Positions 34,093 through 43,641 are shown, counted from the stretch's first letter. The stretch: DNA of 64,000 nt from Cupriavidus sp. WGlv3 (GCF_023952475.1 NZ_JALHRX010000017.1:1-64000); one strand, 5' to 3'. Made by a program: numbers and translations. The notes: a model not told the origin generated them from the letters alone.

Positions 34093-34950
34093 ATGCCAAG
34101 CCAAGCTACCGTTATTCCAGTGACCTATCGCGCGATGGACGAAAAGGACCTGCCTGCAGCCCATGCGCTGTCGCAGACCATGCGCTGGCCACATCGCCTG
34201 GAGGACTGGAGCTTTGTCCTGGGCCTTGGCACCGGCTTCGTCGCCGAAGAGGCCGGTGCGGTGATCGGCACCGGGCTGTGCTGGAAACAAGGACAGCAGG
34301 CGTCGCTCGGGATGATTATCGTGTCCCCGGAGCACCAGGGTAAGGGCATTGGCAAAGCATTGATGAAACTGGTGCTGGCAGCCCTGGGAGAGCGTTGCAC
34401 GCTGCTGATCGCAACGCCTGCCGGCCAGCCTCTGTACGAGCAGCTCGGCTTTATCGCGACCGGCACGATCCACCAGCACCAGGGAACGTTGAACGCCCTC
34501 GTCAATGCCCCGTCCTTTCCAGGCGAAGCCTTGCGCCCGTACCTCCCCGGCGATACCGAGGCCATCATTGCGCTGGCAAACCGCGCCACCGGCATGTCTC
34601 GCGACGAGGTCATCGGGGCATTGCTTGCCGCTGGCGAGACGGTCGTGCTTGAGCGCCATGGCAAGGTCGCGGGATTCTCCATCATGCGCCGCTTCGGACG
34701 CGGCCATGCGATCGGGCCGGTGGTAGCGTCCGACACGGATCACGCGAAAGCCCTGATCGCGTATTGGTGCGGAGCGTACGCCGGCGCCTTCGTGCGCATT
34801 GACGTCACCGGCACGAGCGGCCTGCAAGATTGGCTGGCGCAGGCAGGACTACTTCAGGTCGACACGGTGGTGGCCATGGCACGCCACGGTGTACCGCGGG
34901 CGGACAGCACGCTGCAACAATTTGCAATCATTAGCCAGGCGCTCTGCTAG
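34093..34950 (+). CDS. Tandem-domain GNAT acetyltransferase, copy 2
   Basis: 285 residues; AAGGAAG precedes the ATG at 34093. The N-terminal GNAT domain has the acetyl-CoA loop MIIVSPEHQGKGIGKALMKLVLAAL, followed by LLIATPAGQPLYEQLGFIATGTIHQHQG. The second domain has GFSIMRRFGRGHAIGPVVASDTDHAKALIAYWCG, matching GNAT1 at 20600-21478 almost motif for motif. It would transfer an acetyl group to an amine or amino acid. The pair, each near an aminotransferase/ABC gene set, suggests a recurring function with that catabolism, for example detoxifying an amino intermediate (inference). Confidence 0.82.
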   Translation: MPSQATVIPVTYRAMDEKDLPAAHALSQTMRWPHRLEDWSFVLGLGTGFVAEEAGAVIGTGLCWKQGQQASLGMIIVSPEHQGKGIGKALMKLVLAALGERCTLLIATPAGQPLYEQLGFIATGTIHQHQGTLNALVNAPSFPGEALRPYLPGDTEAIIALANRATGMSRDEVIGALLAAGETVVLERHGKVAGFSIMRRFGRGHAIGPVVASDTDHAKALIAYWCGAYAGAFVRIDVTGTSGLQDWLAQAGLLQVDTVVAMARHGVPRADSTLQQFAIISQALC

Positions 34951-35058
34951 GTCAGCACACCAGCAGCGATCCGGAGATTTTCTTCATGCGATTTCTCATA
35001 CCGCGACCGCCGACTTGCGCGGCGGTCGCTGGTGAATCTTGCGCCAGTCCATGCGCGC

Positions 35059-35442
35059 TTATGCCGCCTCGGCATTGAACTCGGATACGAACGCCGGCGC
35101 TGCTTCCATGCGATAGCGCTCATCCTGGCTGACGTAGTACATCGCGGAGTGCCCGCGGCGCGCAAACGTCACGCAGCAGGCATGCTCGAAGCGCCCGAAG
35201 CGCGTGACGCCGATCCTGGGCAGGTCCCTCCACTCCCATACACGCTGTTCCTCGATGCAATCCAGCACCCGGTGTTGTGTCCGGGGATGCATGGATGAAT
35301 TGAGCATCATGCTGATATAGCCGAATTCCCCCAGCGACGGGTAACGTCGCTGCATTGCTGCCCATCGTCTTTTCGGGGACATTGGCGCAACATTGCCGCC
35401 TCCAATATCCCGCCCGAGGTGGTCGCCCTTCTCCGCGTTCAT
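35059..35442 (-). CDS. Conserved-looking hypothetical protein downstream of acs
   Basis: 127 residues; GGAAGGA precedes the ATG at 35440-35442. I do not recognise the family. The sequence is rich in Arg and aromatic residues: RRWAAMQRRYPSLGEFGYISMMLNSSMHPRTQHRVLDCIEEQRVWEWRDLPRIGVTRFGRFEHACCVTFARRGHSAMYYVSQDERYRM. No signal peptide or membrane helix is seen; the pattern suggests a small soluble alpha/beta domain. It follows the acetyl-CoA synthetase stop by 40 bases on the same strand, so it is probably co-transcribed with acs. The good ribosome site and coherent composition argue that it is real. Confidence 0.6.
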   Translation of the reverse strand: MNAEKGDHLGRDIGGGNVAPMSPKRRWAAMQRRYPSLGEFGYISMMLNSSMHPRTQHRVLDCIEEQRVWEWRDLPRIGVTRFGRFEHACCVTFARRGHSAMYYVSQDERYRMEAAPAFVSEFNAEAA

Positions 35443-35482
35443 TTTCCTTCCGCTCTTTGTTGCAGGTTCGTGCCGGCCTGAT

Positions 35483-37465
35483 TTACTGTGCGTCCCTGAG
35501 TTGAGCCAGGATCGCGGGATCCTCCAGGGTGGAGAGATCCTGCGTGATCTGCTCCCCCTTCGCGATTCCACGCAACAATCGTCGCATCACCTTGCCCGAG
35601 CGGGTCTTGGGCAGGTTGTCGGCGAAGCGGATCTCCTTTGGCTTGGCGATCGGGCTGATCTCGCGCGCAACCCACTCGCGCAATGCCTGCGCGACCTGCG
35701 CGGCTTCTTTACCCTGCGGGCGGGTGCGCTTCAGGACCACGAATGCACAGACCGCTTCGCCGGTGGTGTCATCCGGCTTGCCCACCACCGCGGCCTCGGC
35801 CACGTCGCAGTGGGCCGCCAGCACCGATTCGATCTCCATGGTGCCCATGCGATGGCCCGAAACATTCAACACATCATCGATGCGGCCGGTAATCGTGAAG
35901 TAGCCGGTCTTGTCACTGCGCACCGCCCCGTCGCCGGCCAGGTACAGCTTGCCGCCCAACTCCGCCGGGAAGTAGCTTCTCCAGAACCGGTCTGCATCCC
36001 CCCAGACGGTTCGGATCATCGAGGGCCATGGCCGCTTGATGACCAGAATGCCGCCTTGCCCGTGTGGCAATTCCTTGCCGGTCTCATCCACCACCGCGGC
36101 CATGATTCCTGGCAGCGGCAACGCGCATGAGCCGGGTTGCAATGGCATGGCGCCCGGCATCGGGCTGATCATGTGTCCGCCCGTTTCGGTTTGCCAGAAG
36201 GTGTCGACGATCGGACAGTTGCCATTGCCGACGTTGCGGTGGTACCAGCGCCAGCTGTCCGGATCAATGGGCTCGCCCACCGAGCCGAGCAGGCGCAGAC
36301 TGGACAAATCGTATCGCCCGGGATGTACGGCCGGATCCTTGTCGCTGGCCTTGATCAGCGAACGGATTGCCGTCGGCGCCGTATAGAAGATCGTGGCCCG
36401 ATGTTTGCGCACCATGTCCCAGAAGCGGCCGGCGTTGGGATAGGTTGGCACCCCTTCGAACACGATCTGGGTGGCTCCGACGGCGAGCGGGCCGTAGGCG
36501 ATGTAGGTATGGCCGGTGACCCACCCGATGTCTGCCGTACACCAGAAGATGTCGTCAGGCTTGATGTCGAAGGTCCACTTCATCGTCAACGCCGCCCACA
36601 GCAGGTAGCCGCCGGATGCATGCTGAACCCCTTTGGGCTTCCCGGTGGAGCCGGAGGTATACAAGATGAACAGCGGGTGTTCGGCCCCGACCCATTCCGG
36701 CTCGCAGGTTGCGGGCTGGGCCGCCATCAATGCATCGAGCCAGAGGTCGCGCCACGCCACCAGCGGAATTGGTGCGCCAGTACGCCGGTGAACGATAACG
36801 TGCCTGACCGTTTCGCAACCGCCCGGTGCGAGCGCTTCATCCACGACGGACTTCAGCGGCAGCGACTTGCCGCCGCGCCTCTGCTCGTCGGCGGTGATCA
36901 CGGCCACCGCGCCGGCATCGATGATCCGCTCCCGCAACGACTTCGCGGAGAATCCGGCGAAGACGACCGAATGCACCGCTCCGATGCGCGCGCATGCCTG
37001 CATCGCGGCAATGCCCTCGATGGACATTGGCATGTAGATGACGACCCGATCCCCTTTGCCGATGCCCATGGCCCGCAAAGCGTTGGCCAGCTGGCACACC
37101 TTCGCGTGCAATTGCGCATACGTGATTCGCGTGACCAGTCCATCGTCGGCCTCAAACACGATCGCCGTCTTATCCGCGTTGCCCAGCTGCAGGTTGCGGT
37201 CCAGGCAGTTGTAGGACACATTGAGCTGCCCGTCCTCGAACCAGCGGTAGAACGGCGCACGATCCTCGTTAAGTGTCCTGGTGAAAGGCCGGTGCCAACT
37301 GATGCAAGCGCGCGCATGCCGGGCCCAGAAGCCTTCGTAGTCTGCCTCCGCGGCCGCGCAGAGGGCCTGATAGGCCGCCATGCCCGCAATGTTTGCTTGA
37401 TCCATGAACTGGGCAGGCGGGTGGATGAGCTCGATTTCCTGTTGCAGCGGAGCAAGGTCGGACAT
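35483..37465 (-). CDS. acs: Acetyl-CoA synthetase (AMP-forming)
   Basis: 660 residues, the normal Acs length. Landmarks: [61 protein letters not shown] motif [69 protein letters not shown], and the C-terminal catalytic, acetylatable Lys in [15 protein letters not shown]. It makes acetyl-CoA (possibly propionyl-CoA) from the free acid, ATP and CoA. CAGGAAT precedes the ATG at 37463-37465. It lies downstream of the porin and upstream of the small unknown gene. It may activate acetate released by the surrounding oxidative pathways. It is probably not the only Acs of the genome. Confidence 0.9.
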   Translation of the reverse strand: MSDLAPLQQEIELIHPPAQFMDQANIAGMAAYQALCAAAEADYEGFWARHARACISWHRPFTRTLNEDRAPFYRWFEDGQLNVSYNCLDRNLQLGNADKTAIVFEADDGLVTRITYAQLHAKVCQLANALRAMGIGKGDRVVIYMPMSIEGIAAMQACARIGAVHSVVFAGFSAKSLRERIIDAGAVAVITADEQRRGGKSLPLKSVVDEALAPGGCETVRHVIVHRRTGAPIPLVAWRDLWLDALMAAQPATCEPEWVGAEHPLFILYTSGSTGKPKGVQHASGGYLLWAALTMKWTFDIKPDDIFWCTADIGWVTGHTYIAYGPLAVGATQIVFEGVPTYPNAGRFWDMVRKHRATIFYTAPTAIRSLIKASDKDPAVHPGRYDLSSLRLLGSVGEPIDPDSWRWYHRNVGNGNCPIVDTFWQTETGGHMISPMPGAMPLQPGSCALPLPGIMAAVVDETGKELPHGQGGILVIKRPWPSMIRTVWGDADRFWRSYFPAELGGKLYLAGDGAVRSDKTGYFTITGRIDDVLNVSGHRMGTMEIESVLAAHCDVAEAAVVGKPDDTTGEAVCAFVVLKRTRPQGKEAAQVAQALREWVAREISPIAKPKEIRFADNLPKTRSGKVMRRLLRGIAKGEQITQDLSTLEDPAILAQLRDAQ

Positions 37466-37603
37466 TGGCAATTCCTGTGGACGATTGGAGCATGGGTGCT
37501 GGGTCCGGGCGCGGCGTCAATCTGCCATACACGGTACGGCACTTCGACCCGGAACCAGCCACCGCCTGCGCGGTGAACGCGCGGCGGCTTGCGCGGCAGC
37601 GCG

Positions 37604-37626
37604 GGACCGGGGTTCCTTCCCGGTCC
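37604..37626 (-). terminator. Hairpin after the porin gene
   Basis: A perfect 8-bp stem (GGACCGGG 37604-37611 with CCCGGTCC 37619-37626), 18 bases past the porin stop. No T run follows on the minus strand, so termination is uncertain. Confidence 0.45.
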
Positions 37627-37643
37627 GGGCCGTCGCGGCAGGG

Positions 37644-38759
37644 TCAGAACTTATGGCGAATGCCGACCACCGCACCAAACTGGTTGGCGCCCGGGCGCAC
37701 AGCTTCGCTGCTGGCGCCCAGCTGGTCGTTGAACCCGTTCACGCCGAGATTCGACTTGCCTCGGTTCAACGCGTACGAAACCGTGCTGTAGACGTCGGTT
37801 CGCTTGGACAGTGCATAGTCGACCAGGGCGACGAATTGCCAGGGATTGCCGGCATTCGACTCGCGCAGGTTCTGGTAGTAGGCCGAGCCGGCCACCGACA
37901 GTGCCGGTGTAATCTGGTAGGCAGCGCCAAGCCAGGCGAGGTTCGACACCGTGTTGGCCAGTGCAACGCCCGGCAGGACGGCACCGTTGAACGCGTGCGC
38001 GTACCGATAGCCGGCATAGAATTTGGCCGAACCCAGCGAATAGGTCGCCGCCGCTGCCGCGCGCCGGATCAGGCTGTTGGTCGTCAGTGCGGTGGCTGCC
38101 GAACGGTTCGTCTGGTCATAGATGGCACCGAAGGCGAACGGCCCGGCGGCATAACTTGCCGAGGCCGAATACGAACGTCCGTTGGTGAAATTCCCCGCGA
38201 TTTCCTGGTTGCTGCTGTTGAAGCTATACAGGCCACTCAGGCTTAGCCCGCCGAACTTGCCCATGTACTTGACCGAGTTGTCGGCGCGCGCGCCGCCCAG
38301 GTACGGGTCCTGTGCGCCAACTGAGTAGCGGCTGGCAATGGCCATCGGGTCGTAGGTCACGCCAAAGTCATAGAAAGGCGTGGTATGCCTGCCGAAGGTC
38401 AGCTGGCCCCATTCGTGCTGCAGGCCGACATAGGCGCCGCGGCCAAACAAGCGCCCGCCCTGCCCCATGGTGCCGGTATCGAGGTTGAATCCGCTTTCCA
38501 GCAGGAAAATGCTCTTCAGCCCTCCGCCCAGGTCTTCGACGCCACGCAAGCCCCAGCGCGAGCCAGACTGGTTGCCCGACTGCAATGCCCAGAGATTGTG
38601 AGCGGCCGCGCCAGCGGCGACGGTGCCCGTAGACGCTACCGCATGATTCAGGTATTCGAACCCCACATCAGCGACGCCATAAAGCGTAACGCTCGATTGA
38701 GCGTAGGCAACGGGACCCAGCAGCCATGCCGCTGCCATCGCCAACATCCGGTATTTCAT
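37644..38759 (-). CDS. Burkholderiales-type general porin
   Basis: 371 residues. Signal peptide MKYRMLAMAAAWLLGPVAYAQ, then the porin start SSVTLYGVADVGFEYLNHA, SGNQSGSRWGLRGVEDLGGGLKSIFLLESGFNLDTGTMGQGGRLFGRGAYVGLQHEWGQLTFGRHTTPFYD, alternating beta strands, and a C-terminal Phe (VVGIRHKF) needed for outer-membrane insertion. It forms trimeric diffusion pores. GGAGGAG precedes the ATG at 38757-38759. It is isolated from GhrA2 by 256 bases with an A+T-rich patch (38830-38852) that may be its promoter. It probably lets the substrates of this catabolic region enter the periplasm. Confidence 0.92.
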   Translation of the reverse strand: MKYRMLAMAAAWLLGPVAYAQSSVTLYGVADVGFEYLNHAVASTGTVAAGAAAHNLWALQSGNQSGSRWGLRGVEDLGGGLKSIFLLESGFNLDTGTMGQGGRLFGRGAYVGLQHEWGQLTFGRHTTPFYDFGVTYDPMAIASRYSVGAQDPYLGGARADNSVKYMGKFGGLSLSGLYSFNSSNQEIAGNFTNGRSYSASASYAAGPFAFGAIYDQTNRSAATALTTNSLIRRAAAAATYSLGSAKFYAGYRYAHAFNGAVLPGVALANTVSNLAWLGAAYQITPALSVAGSAYYQNLRESNAGNPWQFVALVDYALSKRTDVYSTVSYALNRGKSNLGVNGFNDQLGASSEAVRPGANQFGAVVGIRHKF

Positions 38760-39015
38760 GAAATAACTCCTCCGATTTATTAGATTAACCCGTGGCATGA
38801 GATGCACGGGGCGAAGCGAAATCTGCATCGATATTCTTTAAACAAAAAATCGCATTCCTGCCGGCCACAGCAATGCCACGGATTTCGCCGTTCAGGCGTC
38901 CGTCTGTTCTTCCTTACCTAGGATCTGCTGGAAGCAGGCGCGCTTCGCTTTATCGGGGAAGTCGCTGCTGGATAGTTTCTGCAAACATATTCGGGTCGAA
39001 GCGCTTCACTGGCGC

Positions 39016-39945
39016 TCAGTATCCTTTCTGACGGTCGACAACGCCGATCACAGGCTCACTGTTTTCAAGGCGGCGCAGATTGTCCAGCACCGTCCTGGCC
39101 GCGGTATCGGGCCGGGTCATGCTGGCAATATGGGGGGTAAGCCATACCCGGGGGTGCCGCCACAATGGGTGATCCGCGGGCAGCGGCTCCGGATGCGTGA
39201 CATCGAGAATGGCATCGCCAAGCTGTCCCGACTCCAGCGCGGCCAGCAGGTCGGCGTGGTCGAGTTGCTGACCCCTGCCAACATGCACCAGTCCGGCACC
39301 ACGCGGCAATGTGTCGAACATACAGGCGCCCAGCATGCCGCGCGTCTCGTCTGTCAGCGGCAACAGGCATACGAGGATATCGGTACGTGCAAGGAATGCG
39401 TCGAGTTCCTCCTGGCCGGCGTAGCACGTCACACCGTCGAGGCTGCGGCGCGAGCGTGACCATCCCGCGCAATCGAAGCCGAACAAGCCCAGGCGGGCCA
39501 GCACCGCCTGCGCCAGCGAACCCAGTCCCAGCACCCCGACGCGCCGCTCTTGCGCGGGGTGCGCCGGGATAGGCCTCCAGTCTGCTTGCGCCTGTTGCCG
39601 CCGATATGCCGGCATGTCGCGGTGGAGCGCGAGCACCGAAAACACCGCGTACTCGACCATTCCCTCCACGATACCTGGCTCGATCATTCTCACCAGCGGC
39701 AAATGTTCCGGGATCGCCTTCAGATTGAACTGGTCAACGCCTGCGCCCGTTGAAAACACCACTTGCAGGTTAGGAAAGCGCTGTCCGATATCTTCGGGCG
39801 GCTCCCAGGCGGCAAGGTAGCGCACCTGCTCGGGATCGCCGACATCGGGCCAGATGCGGAAATCGAGGTCGGGCCGCTCGCGCGCGAAGACCTTGCGCCA
39901 GTCCTGACCCCGCACCGGATCTGCCTTGTAAAGGAATGTGCTCAT
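39016..39945 (-). CDS. D-2-hydroxyacid dehydrogenase, GhrA type, copy 2
   Basis: 309 residues. Same architecture as copy 1 (7885-8811): FRIWPDVGDPEQVRYLAAWEPP, VVFSTGAGVDQFNLKAIPEHLPLVRMIEPGIVEGMVEYA, NAD(P) site RVGVLGLGSLAQAVLARLGLFGFDCAGWSRS, LVHVGRGQQLDHADLL, and ILDVTHPEPLPADHPLWRHPRVWLTPHIAS. It should reduce glyoxylate, hydroxypyruvate or a related 2-oxo acid. It starts 19 bases after SBP2 and is the last gene of the HAD2-oxidoreductase-SBP2-GhrA2 run. The start used avoids overlap with SBP2; an earlier in-frame codon exists inside SBP2. Confidence 0.86.
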   Translation of the reverse strand: MSTFLYKADPVRGQDWRKVFARERPDLDFRIWPDVGDPEQVRYLAAWEPPEDIGQRFPNLQVVFSTGAGVDQFNLKAIPEHLPLVRMIEPGIVEGMVEYAVFSVLALHRDMPAYRRQQAQADWRPIPAHPAQERRVGVLGLGSLAQAVLARLGLFGFDCAGWSRSRRSLDGVTCYAGQEELDAFLARTDILVCLLPLTDETRGMLGACMFDTLPRGAGLVHVGRGQQLDHADLLAALESGQLGDAILDVTHPEPLPADHPLWRHPRVWLTPHIASMTRPDTAARTVLDNLRRLENSEPVIGVVDRQKGY

Positions 39946-39964
39946 ATAGGATGTCTCGTCCGGA

Positions 39965-41584
39965 TCAGGCATCGATCCACACGTTCTCGGCGAACATATA
40001 GCCCATCAGACCGCCCAGCGGGATCGGCGAAAGCCCCTTGAGCCTGGTCGTATGGGCGTCGATGCTCGACAGGAACAACGGGATGCCGATGCCAGCATCC
40101 TCGTGAACCATGGTCTGCATGTCGGCATACATCTGCTTGCGCTTTGCGAAATCGGTCTCACCGCGCGCCGCTACCAGCAACTGGTCGAATTTCGGGTTCT
40201 TCCAGCGCGACTCGTTCCACGGTGCATCCGATTTGAAGAACTGCGTGAAGATGGTGTCGGCGCTGGGCCGCGGATTCACGTTGCCAAAGCCCACATGGCT
40301 ATTGAGCCAGTGGTTCGACCAGTAGCCATCGGCCGGCATGCGCTTGATGTCGAGCTCCAGGCCGACACGCTGCGCGGCTTGCTGCATCACCAGCGCGGTT
40401 TCGACCGAATACAGCGCTGCGGGGGACGTCACCACTTGTACCTTGCCAGACACGCCGGCCTTGCGCAGGTGGAACTTCGCCTTCTCCGGATCGAATGGCC
40501 GCTGCGGCAGATCCTTGAAGTAGAAGCGGTTGGTGGGGTCGATGGGCTGGTCGTTGCCAACCACCGCATTACCGAGCGCGATGGTTTGCCGCATCTGCTG
40601 GCGGTCCAGCAAGTACTTCATTGCCAGAATGAAGTCGGGGTTCGTGCCAGGGCCCACGTCCTTGCGCATGATCAGGTCGGAGTACTGGCCGGATTGCGTC
40701 GTCATGATGGCGTAGCCGGGGGTCCCCTTCACCCTCGACACGGAACGCGGGTTGACCATCGCCACCAGGTCCATGCCGCCGGACAACAGCGCATTGAGCC
40801 GCGCGCTGTCGTCGGCAATGCCGACGAGTTCAATCTCGTCGAGGTGGGGCTTGCCCGGCTTCCAGTACGCGTCATTGCGCACCACCAGCGTGCGCACGCC
40901 GGGCTTGAATTCCTTGATCTTGTAGGGACCGGTGCCGATGCCGGCGCTGAAGTCGGTGGTGCCCTCCTTGACGATGTGGAAGTGGAACGTACCCAGGATG
41001 ACCGGCAGGTCGGCATTGGGACTGTTCAGCACCACCGTGACCTCGTTCGGGCCGGTGGCCTTCACGCTTTCGATCTGCTCGGCCAGCACCTTGGCCTTGG
41101 ACGCTGTGGCCGGATCCCTGTGGCGCATGATCGAGTACACCACGTCGGCCGGCGCGAGCGCCTTGCCGTCGTGGAAGGTCACGCCCTTGCGCAGCGTGAA
41201 GACCCAGGTCTTGGCATCGGTGGAGTTGAACGTCTCCGCCAGCGCCGCCCGCGGCGTCAGGCTTCGGTCCAGCGAAGTCAGTCCGTTGTACACCATGTTG
41301 CAGCGCACATAGTCGCTCTGGTTTGACTGCTTGGCCGGATCGAGGGTATCGGACGCGGCTGCCGTGCCCACCGCCACGCGGATGCGCCCGCCGCGCTTGG
41401 GCGTCTGCGCATGCGCGCCGACCGCAGCGCCGGCCAGGCCGCCGGCCAACGTGGCCTGCATGCCCCCCGCCACCAGCATCTTCAGGACATCGCGCCGGGT
41501 GGCGCCGCGTTTGAGCGCTTCCATCATGCGAAGGCTTTCACCGGGACCGACAAGATTTTCCAACTGGTTACGGCTATCGCTCAT
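39965..41584 (-). CDS. ABC peptide-type substrate-binding protein, Tat-exported, copy 2 (SBP2)
   Basis: 539 residues, the same length as SBP1 and differing at only four of the first 60 positions. It has the twin-arginine signal ATRRDVLKMLVAGGMQ and a family 5 binding domain. CAGGAGT precedes the ATG at 41582-41584. It sits between a FAD oxidoreductase and GhrA2, with no ABC permease or ATPase nearby. It must use a core encoded elsewhere, most simply the DppBC-DF set at 22-25.6 kb that SBP1 would also use. Differences cluster in the N-terminal part and around residues 395-440, which could shift ligand preference (inference). Confidence 0.88.
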   Translation of the reverse strand: MSDSRNQLENLVGPGESLRMMEALKRGATRRDVLKMLVAGGMQATLAGGLAGAAVGAHAQTPKRGGRIRVAVGTAAASDTLDPAKQSNQSDYVRCNMVYNGLTSLDRSLTPRAALAETFNSTDAKTWVFTLRKGVTFHDGKALAPADVVYSIMRHRDPATASKAKVLAEQIESVKATGPNEVTVVLNSPNADLPVILGTFHFHIVKEGTTDFSAGIGTGPYKIKEFKPGVRTLVVRNDAYWKPGKPHLDEIELVGIADDSARLNALLSGGMDLVAMVNPRSVSRVKGTPGYAIMTTQSGQYSDLIMRKDVGPGTNPDFILAMKYLLDRQQMRQTIALGNAVVGNDQPIDPTNRFYFKDLPQRPFDPEKAKFHLRKAGVSGKVQVVTSPAALYSVETALVMQQAAQRVGLELDIKRMPADGYWSNHWLNSHVGFGNVNPRPSADTIFTQFFKSDAPWNESRWKNPKFDQLLVAARGETDFAKRKQMYADMQTMVHEDAGIGIPLFLSSIDAHTTRLKGLSPIPLGGLMGYMFAENVWIDA

Positions 41585-41654
41585 GGTTGTACTCCTGTGT
41601 ATCGATTAGGAAAGGCATGCAAGTCGCGTTGAATGAAGGATCGGCCGGTGTGTC

Positions 41655-42944
41655 TTACGCCAGCCGATCTTTGAGCTGGTAGTACAGGCCAACGGCGGGC
41701 AGGAACCAGGGCGGGCCGAAGTGGCCGGGAATCGCGGGCCATTCGCGCTCACGCCATGGGTTGGCGCTCGCATCGCCGGCCATCACAGCAGCCATGCGCT
41801 CACCCATGTAGACGGACATTTGCGTGCCGTGGCCGCTGTAACCCATCGAGTAGAAAAGACCGTCACGTTCGCCAGCATGTGGCAGGCGGTCCTGTGTCAT
41901 GTCGACCAGCCCGCCCCAGCAATAGTCCAGGCGGACACGGGCCAGCTGAGGAAAGATCTCGGCCAGGCCGGCACGCAGGATTTCGCCGCTGGCGGCGTCC
42001 TGCTGCGGACTGGAGATGGCAAAGCGCGCCCTGCCGCCGAACACCAGCCGATGGTCGGGCGTGAGACGGAAATAATGGTGGATATTCGCCACCGTGGTGT
42101 AGGTGCGGCGCCTGGCAAGCAGTGCAGCCGCGCGCTCCGCCCCCAGCGGCTCTGTCGTCACGATAAAGCTGCCGATCGGCACGATGCGCCGGCGCAGCCA
42201 GCCAAAACTGCCGTAGCCGCCGTGGCGGCTCGCGCCGGTGGCGAGCAGCACCTGCCGGGCCAGCACCGTGCCGCGCGTGGTGTGCAGGCGGTGTACCTGT
42301 CCATGCGTGCGCTCGACGCGCTGTACACACGTACCGGTATGAATCTGTGCGCCATGACGCTGCGCCGCCACGGCCAGACCTTGGGCGAATCGGCCCATAT
42401 GCATCTGTCCGCTGCGCTTGTACAGCAGGCCGCCGTGGAAGCGTTCGCTTTGGACCTCGGCGCGCACGCGGTGCGCGTCGAGGATTTCCACATCGGTATC
42501 CACGCCATCGGCGATAAGCCGGTCCGCGCTGCGTTGCAGCGCCTCCATCTGATAAGGACGGGTCGCGAGCTTCAGCTTGCCGTTGCGCTCGAAGTCGCAG
42601 GCGATGTCCTCGTCGCGGATGATGCGCGCCACCGTGTCGACCGCATCGTCGTAGGCGTGGTACCAGTCACGGGCCCGCTGCGCGCCAACCCTGGCAGCAA
42701 CGTCGACGTAATCCACCGCAAGGCCATTGTTGACATGTCCGCCGTTGCGCCCGGAAGCCTCCGGCGCAACGGCGGGCCCCGCCTCGAGCACCACGACGCT
42801 CGCGCCACGCCTGGCCAGCGCCAGCGCCGCCGACAGCCCGGTGAAACCGCCGCCGACGATGGCGACATCGACCTGGGACGGCAGATCGTACGCATCCAGA
42901 GCCAGCGGTGGCACTGAATCTTTCCAATAGGAATCGAGCTTCAT
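41655..42944 (-). CDS. FAD-dependent oxidoreductase, DadA/PuuB-like, type 2
   Basis: 429 residues. N-terminal KLDSYWKDSVPPL, FAD site QVDVAIVGGGFTGLSAALALARRGASVVVLEAG, then EASGRNGGHVNNG, VLLATGASRHGGYGSFGWLRRRIVPIGSFIVTTEPL, and FYSMGYSGHGTQMSVYMGERMAAVMAG. The pattern is that of gamma-glutamylputrescine oxidase (PuuB) and related amine oxidases: oxidation of an amine to an aldehyde with release of ammonia and peroxide. No clear ribosome site is visible. It follows HAD2 by 31 bases and precedes SBP2, so uptake and oxidation of the same amine are linked in one operon. Distinct from type 1 at 15079-16404. Confidence 0.82.
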   Translation of the reverse strand: MKLDSYWKDSVPPLALDAYDLPSQVDVAIVGGGFTGLSAALALARRGASVVVLEAGPAVAPEASGRNGGHVNNGLAVDYVDVAARVGAQRARDWYHAYDDAVDTVARIIRDEDIACDFERNGKLKLATRPYQMEALQRSADRLIADGVDTDVEILDAHRVRAEVQSERFHGGLLYKRSGQMHMGRFAQGLAVAAQRHGAQIHTGTCVQRVERTHGQVHRLHTTRGTVLARQVLLATGASRHGGYGSFGWLRRRIVPIGSFIVTTEPLGAERAAALLARRRTYTTVANIHHYFRLTPDHRLVFGGRARFAISSPQQDAASGEILRAGLAEIFPQLARVRLDYCWGGLVDMTQDRLPHAGERDGLFYSMGYSGHGTQMSVYMGERMAAVMAGDASANPWREREWPAIPGHFGPPWFLPAVGLYYQLKDRLA

Positions 42945-42975
42945 AGTGATGTACGGGAGGGACCGCTGAGGGTTT

Positions 42976-43641
42976 TCAGAGACCGACGACGCCAGGCAGG
43001 CCACCGATGTCCTGGATCTCGGTGTAGCGGTAAGCCGCGTTGCCCGGGCCGTGGCCGCGATTCACGAACACCTTGTTGACGATGCCGATGTCATCGGCCG
43101 ACATCAGGTCGTAGCGCAGGCTCGACGATACGTGCAGCACGTCTTCAGGATTGCAGCCCAGCGAGTCCAGCATGTACTCGAAGGCCTTCAGCCGCGGCTT
43201 GTAGGCTTGCGCCTGCTGCGCGGTGTAGACGCGGTGGAACGGCGCGCCCAGCTTCGCCACGTTCTTCTGAATCTGGTCGTCCGAGGCGTTCGACAGGATC
43301 ACCAGCGGAATCTCCTTGGCCACCTTGGCCAGGCCCGCCGGCACATCTTCGTGCGGGCCCCAGGTGGGAACCGCGTCGTAGTACGCCTGACCATCGTTGT
43401 CCAGGTACTGGATCTTCCACTTCTTGCACAGGCGGCGCACGGCGTTCTTCAGCACCACCTCATACGGCTGCCAGTCGCCCAGCACCTCGTCGAAGCGATA
43501 GGCGCTGAAGTCGGCGATGAATTGCTCCATATGCTCGGGCGAAATCCGGTCGGCGAACAGCTCGCGCGTCATCTCGCCCATGCGGAATCGCGTGAGCGTG
43601 CCATAGCAGTCGAAAGTCACGTACTTGGGTCGGAAGGTCAT
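42976..43641 (-). CDS. HAD type II (2-haloacid dehalogenase-like) protein, copy 2
   Basis: 221 residues, strongly similar to copy 1 at 10694-11362: YVTFDCYGTLTRF, AVPTWGPHEDVPAGLAKVAKEIPLVILSNASDD, AQAYKPRLKAFEYMLDSLGCNPEDVLHVSSSLRYDL. HAD catalytic Asp, Thr, Ser and Lys are kept, while the dehalogenase positions Tyr157, Asn177 and Asp180 again read Phe, Ser and Tyr. First gene of the operon HAD2-FAD oxidoreductase-SBP2-GhrA2. The sigma-54-like module lies about 85-170 bases upstream. The shared substitutions suggest both copies act on the same non-halogenated substrate. Confidence 0.8.
   Translation of the reverse strand: MTFRPKYVTFDCYGTLTRFRMGEMTRELFADRISPEHMEQFIADFSAYRFDEVLGDWQPYEVVLKNAVRRLCKKWKIQYLDNDGQAYYDAVPTWGPHEDVPAGLAKVAKEIPLVILSNASDDQIQKNVAKLGAPFHRVYTAQQAQAYKPRLKAFEYMLDSLGCNPEDVLHVSSSLRYDLMSADDIGIVNKVFVNRGHGPGNAAYRYTEIQDIGGLPGVVGL

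Noticed and set aside
38860-38900. GG-N10-GC spacing upstream of the porin on the minus strand
   Set aside because: The -12 context (GTGGC) does not match sigma-54 promoters and there is no similarity to the duplicated module.
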